This document shows, piece after piece, positions 7,627 to 13,749 of a stretch of DNA of 60,012 nt (the stretch's first letter is position 1; every line of letters begins with the position of its first letter). A program made the translations under genes and the position numbers. The notes under the pieces are model-generated. The model ran no database searches. It was not told where the DNA came from and saw nothing but the letters and a program-made list of their open reading frames with translations. The DNA comes from Nitrospinaceae bacterium (GTDB taxonomy: Bacteria; Nitrospinota; Nitrospinia; Nitrospinales; Nitrospinaceae): NCBI GenBank assembly GCA_029261395.1, contig JAJDBJ010000039.1, positions 1 to 60,012 on the forward strand, in the 5' to 3' direction.

Positions 7627-8184
7627 GTGAATCGCCGGTGGCAATTCTTCCTTATATGGGCAGTGGTGATACTTTGCGCGTCTCCCGTATCAGCGGCTGA
7701 AGATGCCATGCCCAAAACGTTTAAGGGGAGCGATCCCAAAGGCTGGCACCAGTTTCAGTGGCGGATGACCAAGACGCAGGCGTTGCAAAAGGGCGCGGAA
7801 CCGTTCGTCGACTCAGCGGGAGACAAACGCTTCGGCCTGCCTTCGGTGGAACTGTTACCGGGCAAAACCTTTCAGGTGCGTCTGGAGTTTTTTTCGTCTA
7901 TGGGACTGCACTCGGTTCGGGTGACCCTCACTCCGCAGGCAGAGTGCGCGACCGATGTTTACGATACTTTATTAAAGGATTTCCGGGAGACGCACGGCAA
8001 AGAGATGGAAACTCGGGATCTCACCTATCCCAACGCGTATTATAAAAGCCACGACTGGATTGTGGGCTCCACCAAAATCGTCCTGCATCACGGCTGTCCC
8101 AAGCCCGGCAAAGCCACAGCCACACAACCCACCACCCACATCTGGTACGAAAAACGCATGGAATTCGAACCGTGGAACAGGTAA
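7627..8184 (+). CDS. Exported hypothetical protein (185 aa)
   Basis: From GTG 7627 the protein opens with an NRR n-region, a hydrophobic core (about residues 6-18) and a cleavage site near SPVSAAEDA, i.e. a Sec signal peptide. The mature part (about 160 residues) mixes beta strands and has a cysteine in QAECATDVYD and another in HHGCPKPG. GTG 7627 is preferred to the earlier ATG 7528 because it opens the signal peptide and because TAAGGAGG lies 6 bases before it; that ribosome-binding site is part of a repeat palindrome. The frame upstream would translate repeat DNA. No family recognised. Confidence 0.7.
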   Translation: MNRRWQFFLIWAVVILCASPVSAAEDAMPKTFKGSDPKGWHQFQWRMTKTQALQKGAEPFVDSAGDKRFGLPSVELLPGKTFQVRLEFFSSMGLHSVRVTLTPQAECATDVYDTLLKDFRETHGKEMETRDLTYPNAYYKSHDWIVGSTKIVLHHGCPKPGKATATQPTTHIWYEKRMEFEPWNR

Positions 8185-8202
8185 GAAGGCCTACTGTGTA
8201 GA

Positions 8203-8724
8203 TTAAAAGCTTACTCCTTTTGACCCATCATGAATTACAATGAGCTCACTATTAATTCTATTTTGGTATTCTTCGTTATTTTGTACTTCAGTTTTTGCCC
8301 ACTCCTCTACTGAATTTGCCATGTCTAGGCAAAATATATCAACTTGTAACTGCAAAGCATTATTAAACTGATTGAGATGCATCAGGCCACCTGATTTAGG
8401 AGGATCTATAAAAAGAAAATCGCTTAGTGCTTGTCTAGCTCTTTGGTTTTCTATGTTTGAGCCTCCTTGATGTAAATAAGAACAACGTAACGCGTAACAG
8501 TCTTCCCCGCGTAAAAATATATGTTCCTCCCTATCGGGCCCTAAGTAAGATGTATATTTTTTTAGCATGTATCTATTGTACCAGTTCACGTATCTAGGTT
8601 TTGAGTCTTGCTCTGGCGATTCAATGCTACCGCATATATCTGGTAATGTTAGTGCCACAGGCAATGCTCCATACCAGTTTTTATTTTCTACTGCTATCTT
8701 TATAGCATTAGTAAATCTTTCCAT
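8203..8724 (-). CDS. Hypothetical protein with HEPN-like motif (173 aa)
   Basis: A helical soluble protein of a widespread uncharacterised type: an N-terminal AIKIAVENKNWYGALPVAL segment, LPDICG, then DCYALRCSYLHQGG. The latter contains Arg-x4-His, the spacing of HEPN ribonuclease active sites. ATG 8724 follows AAGGAA; longer in-frame extensions to 9054 run antisense-like through the upstream ynfA-type gene and are rejected. It lies 50 bp downstream of the YnfA-family gene on the same strand. Base composition is AT-richer than neighbours, suggesting horizontal origin. A role in defence or stress is only a guess from the motif. Confidence 0.68.
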   Translation of the reverse strand: MERFTNAIKIAVENKNWYGALPVALTLPDICGSIESPEQDSKPRYVNWYNRYMLKKYTSYLGPDREEHIFLRGEDCYALRCSYLHQGGSNIENQRARQALSDFLFIDPPKSGGLMHLNQFNNALQLQVDIFCLDMANSVEEWAKTEVQNNEEYQNRINSELIVIHDGSKGVSF

Positions 8725-8774
8725 AAATATTCCTTCATTATCTATACAGCGTTCGAAATTTGAATGTCGTTGCT

Positions 8775-9104
8775 TTAAATCTGTGTCCGGGGTCCGAATA
8801 AGATGATTGCCGCGCCGAGGAGGCAAATGACCGATCCCGCCACATCCCATCGGTCCGGGCGCTGGCCTTCGACCGCCCACAACCACAGCACCGAGGACGC
8901 AATATAGACGCCGCCATAAGCGGCAAACGTTCGGCCCGCAAAAACGGAGTCGATCCGGGTAAGCAACAGCGCAAACACTGTCAAAGAGATCACACCGGGA
9001 AGCACCCAGTAAACGCTTCGGCCCAATCGCAACCAGGCCCAGAAGGCGAAGCACCCGCCAATTTCGGCAAGCGCCGCGGCACTATATAGAATAAACGAAG
9101 GCAT
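8775..9104 (-). CDS. YnfA family (UPF0060) membrane protein
   Basis: A 109-residue inner-membrane protein with four hydrophobic helices. It begins with a membrane segment containing [16 protein letters not shown], the hallmark of UPF0060/YnfA, and contains the family's [16 protein letters not shown] segment. YnfA proteins resemble small multidrug resistance transporters in size and topology, but their substrate is uncertain. Length and N-terminus match the family, supporting ATG 9104. It may be co-transcribed with the HEPN-like gene downstream. Confidence 0.93.
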   Translation of the reverse strand: MPSFILYSAAALAEIGGCFAFWAWLRLGRSVYWVLPGVISLTVFALLLTRIDSVFAGRTFAAYGGVYIASSVLWLWAVEGQRPDRWDVAGSVICLLGAAIILFGPRTQI

Positions 9105-9232
9105 GATTTGAGAAGAGTTGGATTATTATTAAAGTGTCGTTCCTGAGGAAAGATTATAGACGGGTTCGGGGCGCTTTGCCACTGCGCCGGGAGGGTTTGA
9201 CATCCCGTGAGCCGTTGCATACAGTGGGTCAT

Positions 9233-9694
9233 ATGATATATATCTATCTTAAGTGGGTGCATATTCTGAGTGCGATGCTATTGCTGGGCACGGGGTTGGG
9301 GAGTGCGTTTTATGCGGCGCGTGCGAACCGTACGGGCAATCTCGCTGTGATGCGCTTCGTGATGCGCAACGTGATTCTTGCCGACTGGTTGTTCACCGTG
9401 CCGCCGCTTGTGCTTCTTCCGGTGACCGGTGTGTGGCTGATGCGCATCAATGGCTACCCATTTTCTACCTTGTGGCTCTGGCTGTCGCTGGTGTTGTTCG
9501 GGATCGCCGGGTTGTGCTGGCTTCCGGCGGCGATTCTGCAATATAAAATGAAAGCGCTGGCTGAGCAGGCCCCTGATAAAGAGCGCCTGCCTGCGATCTA
9601 CTGGAAATACGAACGCATCTGGTCGTTACTCGGCGTGGCTGCCTTCCCGGCGGTGGTCGCCATTTTCACTCTCATGATATTCAAACCGGGATAA
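9233..9694 (+). CDS. DUF2269 family integral membrane protein
   Basis: A 153-residue protein with four membrane helices; the first helix begins MIYIYLKWVHILSAM and carries the WxHILSA histidine segment characteristic of DUF2269 (and reminiscent of copper/haem membrane proteins). ATG 9233 begins exactly at the first helix; the longer in-frame start at 9134 would add a basic 33-residue leader without family support. It ends 5 bp before the pentapeptide-repeat gene, so the two are probably one transcript. Function unknown. Confidence 0.8.
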   Translation: MIYIYLKWVHILSAMLLLGTGLGSAFYAARANRTGNLAVMRFVMRNVILADWLFTVPPLVLLPVTGVWLMRINGYPFSTLWLWLSLVLFGIAGLCWLPAAILQYKMKALAEQAPDKERLPAIYWKYERIWSLLGVAAFPAVVAIFTLMIFKPG

Positions 9695-9699
9695 ATACT

Positions 9700-10185
9700 A
9701 TGGATCGCGAGCAGGCCGAGTCGTCGAAGTACGATTTGCAGAAGGCCAACCTGATGGGCAAGCATCTGGAGGGGGCGGACCTCTCCGGTGGTGACCTTTC
9801 GGGGGCTAATATGAGAAAAGCCAAACTGGCGGGCGCGAATTTGAGAGGAGCGAAACTCCATAAGACGCCGCTCAGCACGGCGGATTTATCGGGCGCTGAT
9901 TTGTCCGATGCCGACCTCTCCGGCGCGGAATGTATTGCCACTAATTTCACGGGTGCCAACTTGTCCGGGGCACAATTTGATCGCGCCTCGGTGAGCAAGG
10001 CCACTATGACTGACGCCAACCTGAAGGGCGCCGATATGAGTTACGTGATCAACCTCACCTGCCAGCAGTTGCAGTCGGCGCACATTGACCGGACTACCCG
10101 CCTGCCGGATTACATCACCCTGAAATGGCGCTCCGACACCGAGTACGACTGCGGCGATCGCGTCCAGCGCATCGGCGAAGCGTAA
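9700..10185 (+). CDS. Pentapeptide-repeat protein
   Basis: A 161-residue protein with about 18 tandem A(D/N)LxG-type pentapeptides (about residues 20-120), which fold as a right-handed quadrilateral beta-helix. A C-terminal segment (LTCQQLQSAHIDRTTRLPD) recurs in the pentapeptide protein at 11625 (LTAEQLKEIYSDENTQLPP), so the two are paralogues. There is no signal peptide. Biochemical roles in this fold range from DNA mimicry to scaffolding; nothing here decides. Located 5 bp after the DUF2269 gene. Confidence 0.92.
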   Translation: MDREQAESSKYDLQKANLMGKHLEGADLSGGDLSGANMRKAKLAGANLRGAKLHKTPLSTADLSGADLSDADLSGAECIATNFTGANLSGAQFDRASVSKATMTDANLKGADMSYVINLTCQQLQSAHIDRTTRLPDYITLKWRSDTEYDCGDRVQRIGEA

Positions 10186-10447
10186 GCGCCCGAGTCCCAT
10201 CCAGAATCCGACCTATCTCTATGAAAAATAAGGAATAAATATTTTGAGGAAGGCCTTGCTTTTGGGTGCAGGCATCTTATATTTGTATCAGATGAAATCG
10301 ATGTCTGGGGATAGGTCAAGAGACTAAGCCATACCCCGGTTCAGTCTGGAGAATCCTTGGAAAAATGTTTGGGGTATCCAACAACCGACATCAGTCGTTC
10401 ATTTTTATGGGGCATCAAAAAAATTCTTTTTTTAGGAGTCCTGTTCA
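10186..10447. other. Gap with one possible 27-codon frame
   Basis: 262 bp without a clear gene. TTG 10244 opens a 27-codon frame (to TAA 10327) starting MRKALLLGAGILYLY, preceded by AAGGAAT at eight bases; it may be a hydrophobic micro-protein or chance. The rest presumably contains the promoter of the exported protein at 10448, but no convincing -35/-10 pair was found. Confidence 0.25.
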
Positions 10448-10759
10448 ATGAAAAAATTAATGAGTGTTGTCAGTATCTTTGTATTGAGTTTATTTATGGG
10501 TTCCGCTTATGCCGCTGAACCTCCAATGGAGGAACCTACTTTGAATCCATCACAAGTTTTGGAGCCAATGGAAGCAACTGAGGAAAGTGGTTCCGCGCTC
10601 GATAGGTTTGCGGTATGGCCGTTCGAATCCATTGAGAAGAAATCCCAGGAAGAAACAGCCGGGGCCATTGACAATGTAAAAATGGACCAGTCTGTGGATG
10701 ATGATGGGAAGACTCACGACGTGATTGGGATTGATGATCCGAGTGTTGAGTCGGACTGA
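10448..10759 (+). CDS. Small exported acidic protein, DRxAVW family, member 1
   Basis: A 103-residue protein with a clear Sec signal peptide (MKK start, hydrophobic core to about residue 21, cleavage near AYAAEPP). The mature part is acidic and probably disordered, with no cysteine. It shares two motifs with the next gene: DRFAVW here versus DRHAVW there, and DNVKM here versus DHVKM there. An AGGAG ribosome-binding site sits ten bases before ATG 10448 and a strong terminator follows at 10846, so it is a monocistronic, probably well-expressed message. Family not recognised; a periplasmic role is inferred from the signal peptide only. Confidence 0.78.
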   Translation: MKKLMSVVSIFVLSLFMGSAYAAEPPMEEPTLNPSQVLEPMEATEESGSALDRFAVWPFESIEKKSQEETAGAIDNVKMDQSVDDDGKTHDVIGIDDPSVESD

Positions 10760-10845
10760 CCGGGCAAGCTATCATTGTCTAAAGAGCTGATAGCATGAAC
10801 TTGCGGAAAAGTTGTGACCGCATTTTCTGATTAACCATTAACTGG

Positions 10846-10879
10846 GACCGGGACGCTCATGCGTCCCGGTCTTTTTTTT
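10846..10879 (+). terminator. Rho-independent terminator
   Basis: Perfect 11-bp stem (GACCGGGACGC / GCGTCCCGGTC), 4-base loop TCAT, followed by eight T. It terminates the small exported protein gene upstream. Confidence 0.93.
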
Positions 10880-11176
10880 GGATGGAGTGGAAAAAACCGA
10901 CTGGACGATTTTCATTTTCAATTTGCATCCCGCCCGTTGGAATTAATTAAAGAAAATTAATTTCCCCAGACCTTGCCTCCCCGTTTTTAAGGTTTTATTT
11001 TTTATGCGAGAAGGTATGAAAATCTGTTGGGGGTCGGCACGTACTGCGGCTTGAAGTTGGGCCAGGGTTTTTCACTTTTATGGTTATTTTCTTTTAAAAC
11101 CGTTTGCCCCAAAACACATCATCGGGCTGTTTACCGTGTCGGCAAATTAGTCACCCGTTTTATAAGGAGAAACGCC

Positions 11177-11449
11177 ATGAAAAAACTAATCGCTTTATTT
11201 GCCGCTGTATTTTTTGTTTTCGCACTGACTGGAGTCAACGCCTGGGCGGCTGACCCGGAACCGGAAAACCCGCCTATCGACCGGCACGCGGTTTGGACCA
11301 AGATTATTGACGATAACAGGAAGATAATCGAGAGCCATAAAAATGGAGGCAGTGAGTCCTCGGATAACCAGAGCGCTCAGGCTTCCAGCGAAGACCATGT
11401 GAAAATGGAAGTCAGGATAAAAGATCTTCCCTGGCAGAGAGTCGGCTAA
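11177..11449 (+). CDS. Small exported protein, DRxAVW family, member 2
   Basis: A 90-residue protein with a Sec signal peptide (MKKLIALFAAVFFVFAL, cleavage near AWAADPE). The mature part is about 65 residues, polar and low-complexity (Ser/Asn/Glu-rich), with the motifs DRHAVW and DHVKM seen in the preceding gene and no cysteine. TAAGGAGA precedes ATG 11177; an earlier in-frame start at 11027 has no such support. A terminator follows at 11475. The roughly 300 bp between the first terminator and this gene has no other clear feature. Function unknown. Confidence 0.78.
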   Translation: MKKLIALFAAVFFVFALTGVNAWAADPEPENPPIDRHAVWTKIIDDNRKIIESHKNGGSESSDNQSAQASSEDHVKMEVRIKDLPWQRVG

Positions 11450-11474
11450 TCATTGACGTACATTCAAAAACAGG

Positions 11475-11503
11475 CGGCCCCGGAACATCTGGGGCCGTTT
11501 TTT
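11475..11503 (+). terminator. Rho-independent terminator
   Basis: Seven-base-pair GC stem (CGGCCCC / GGGGCCG), nine-base loop and six T, 25 bp after the second small exported protein gene. Confidence 0.85.
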
Positions 11504-11624
11504 ACGCTTTCATTTTTTATTTCAAATCCTCATTTGAATCGGCTCCCCTCTACGAGTACTATGTCTCCAGGGTTTCCCAGATTCCGAAAAAGCCCGGAGC
11601 GATTTCCTGCCGTGGGAGAAACTG

Positions 11625-12035
11625 ATGCTCGAAAAAATTCTGGAAGATCACGCTTTATGGTTTCGCACCAAAGGCCGGGAAGGCGACCGCGCTATTCTGA
11701 ATGGCGTGGATCTGAGCCTGGCGGTGCTGAAAGACGCTTGTCTGGTGGAGGCGGAACTGATGGGCGCGCGCCTCAACGATGCCGACCTGCGCGGGGCCGA
11801 TTTCCGGGGCGCCAATTTGCAGGATTCAAATCTTGCCGGGGCGCAACTCCAGAATGCCAACTTTGAAGAGGCGGACCTCATGATGGCCGATTTCAAAGGC
11901 GCTCAATTGAAAGGAACGCGGCTCGCGGGTGCTTATCTGCACGGTGCCGATTTGAGTGAAGCGCACGGCCTGACCGCTGAGCAATTGAAAGAAATTTACT
12001 CCGACGAAAACACGCAACTCCCGCCCGGCCTATAG
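11625..12035 (+). CDS. Pentapeptide-repeat protein
   Basis: A 136-residue protein with about 15 pentapeptides of the A(D/N)LxG type (about residues 24-112), a short polar N-terminal cap (MLEKILEDHALWFRTKG) and a C-terminal LTAEQLKEIY-x6-LPP segment shared with the pentapeptide protein at 9700. No signal peptide. The two pentapeptide genes bracket the two small exported genes, all on the plus strand. Base composition is GC-rich like the first. Function unknown. Confidence 0.9.
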   Translation: MLEKILEDHALWFRTKGREGDRAILNGVDLSLAVLKDACLVEAELMGARLNDADLRGADFRGANLQDSNLAGAQLQNANFEEADLMMADFKGAQLKGTRLAGAYLHGADLSEAHGLTAEQLKEIYSDENTQLPPGL

Positions 12036-12438
12036 CCCACCTGTGGTATGCCGTGATGACCTGTGTATTGGTCATATTCTCCCCCGCCGGGGCCTCATCC
12101 GTTCCCGAAATCGAATCATCCAGGCAGGGTTTTCATTCCATATAAGCGAATCCTCAGTTCAGAGTAAATGAAGTCTTATCGTTCAGACTTCTTGGCCAGC
12201 AAGAATCCTTGAAAAGCCCATATTTGAAGTTTTTTGAGAAGGGATTGACAAAACCGTCAATTTTCATAGAATGGTGCGTTCCAATCTGGAGTTCCCACTC
12301 TTGAGCCGAAAAATCAATGAGGCGTAAGAGGATGTCACTTCCTCTGGTCCTTGTTGTGTACGAATAGTCATCCAGTACGATCATGTATTCATTAATATAA
12401 TTATTATTTTAAAGAATTTTTAAGGCAGGAGAACTGAA
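12036..12438. other. Gap upstream of aclBA with signal-peptide-like remnant
   Basis: About 400 bp. A 29-codon plus-strand frame (ATG 12056 to TAA 12145) begins MTCVLVIFSPAGASS, which looks like a signal peptide without a mature protein. A 76-codon minus-strand frame (12154-12384) lacks a ribosome-binding site and is not called. The last 50 bp are very AT-rich with a TATAAT at 12396-12401 and probably contain the acl promoter, but no good -35 was seen. Confidence 0.3.
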
Positions 12439-13707
12439 ATGCAGATTACCGGTATGTTATGGGGACGTAAGCTGTTGGACCTGGTGGAGTTCCCTCGGTC
12501 TGAAGTACGTGGACCCGAAGCCAGCGTCGAAGAAATCAAGGCAATGATCAAGAAACACAAGCAACTATTCATCAAACCGTTTTTCAAGGGAGGCGTCGGG
12601 AAGAAAGGCAAGTCCGGTTTGATCGGGCGGGTCGACAATCTCCAGGACGCACTCAAAGAAAAAGAGCGGTTGTATTTCGCAACCCATCAGGACGGTAACC
12701 GCATCACCAAATCCAACGGCGTCACCTTTGAAGGCGGCGTGCCTGCGGATCACGAAATCTATTTTTCGATTACGGACAGCACCGTGTACCGCACACCCTG
12801 CATGACCATCACCCATCACGGCGGAGTGGATATTGAAGAACTGCCGCCGGAAAAGCTGGCAGTGGTACCGTTTGATCCGTTGACCGGCCTGAAATCATTT
12901 CATGTCTCCAACGCTTTGGACAGTCTCGGAGCGCCGAAAGAAATTATCAGTCCGCTGGTGCAGAATCTGCCTAAGTTGTGGGACTTGTACAACAACTACG
13001 GAATGTTGATGCTGGAGCTCAATCCCATTCGCATGTTCAACAACGGTGGCCGTCTCACTCCGGTGGCGTGCGATTTTAAATGTGCGTTCGATCAAGACGA
13101 TCCGGCGTGGAAACGCCTGCATCTGCCGGACGATTTGTTCGCTTCCGACGATTCGGAATTCGAACAGGAGATCAACCAACTCCGTACCTACCAGGGGCAG
13201 AGCGACGTGTTCGTCATCAACGATGAGGGGACGATTACCGCGCCGACCTTCGGCGGTGGCGCCAATGCCATGGTGACCGAATTGCTGGGTGAGGACGCAA
13301 CCATATCTTCCGATTTCGGCGGCAACCCTCCGTATGTCAAGATGAACGACATCTCCAAGATTACCTTCAAATACTGGCTACCGCAGTCGAACGTACTGTT
13401 CATCATCGGTGGTAAAGCGAATAATACGGATATTTTCGAAACCTTTCGCGCCATGGCCGATGGTATCAAATGGTATTTTCAGCAACACGGTCCACAGCCT
13501 CTGTTTGTAGTGGTGGGACGTGGCGGACCCAACCTGATCCGGGGTATGGCGTACTTGCGCGACACGCTCGATTCGCTGGGAATACCGTACCGCTTCTTCG
13601 GTCACGACAGCGCCATGTCGGAAGTGATCAATTATGCGCGAGCAGTCAATCGCTGGATGAAGAACGGCGGCAAGGAAGAAATCAAGAAATCTTTGAATAT
13701 CAAATAA
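12439..13707 (+). CDS. aclB: ATP-citrate lyase, small (ATP-grasp) subunit
   Basis: With the next gene it cleaves citrate to acetyl-CoA and oxaloacetate using ATP and CoA, the key step of the reverse TCA cycle. This 422-residue subunit is the succinyl-CoA-synthetase-beta-like half: an ATP-grasp fold (FIKPFFKGGVGKKGKSGL near residue 40; MLELNPIRM near residue 190) and a C-terminal CoA-ligase-type flavodoxin-like domain (FGGGANAMVTELLGEDA to the end). Length is close to the first 425 residues of animal ACLY. GGAG lies shortly before ATG 12439, and it is 42 bp from the large-subunit gene. Cytoplasmic. The subunit letter follows bacterial two-gene usage. Confidence 0.93.
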   Translation: MQITGMLWGRKLLDLVEFPRSEVRGPEASVEEIKAMIKKHKQLFIKPFFKGGVGKKGKSGLIGRVDNLQDALKEKERLYFATHQDGNRITKSNGVTFEGGVPADHEIYFSITDSTVYRTPCMTITHHGGVDIEELPPEKLAVVPFDPLTGLKSFHVSNALDSLGAPKEIISPLVQNLPKLWDLYNNYGMLMLELNPIRMFNNGGRLTPVACDFKCAFDQDDPAWKRLHLPDDLFASDDSEFEQEINQLRTYQGQSDVFVINDEGTITAPTFGGGANAMVTELLGEDATISSDFGGNPPYVKMNDISKITFKYWLPQSNVLFIIGGKANNTDIFETFRAMADGIKWYFQQHGPQPLFVVVGRGGPNLIRGMAYLRDTLDSLGIPYRFFGHDSAMSEVINYARAVNRWMKNGGKEEIKKSLNIK

Positions 13708-13749
13708 ACTTACTCGAATCGCAAAGCACCATTCTGGAGGATCAGGCAC

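Noticed and set aside
10621-10630. GTTCGAATCC, which resembles a tRNA T-loop
   Set aside because: It lies in frame inside a supported small exported protein gene, and no acceptor or anticodon stem can be drawn around it.
12154-12384. 76-codon minus-strand frame upstream of aclBA
   Set aside because: No ribosome-binding site and no recognised motif; it would run into the acl promoter region. Judged accidental, with moderate doubt.
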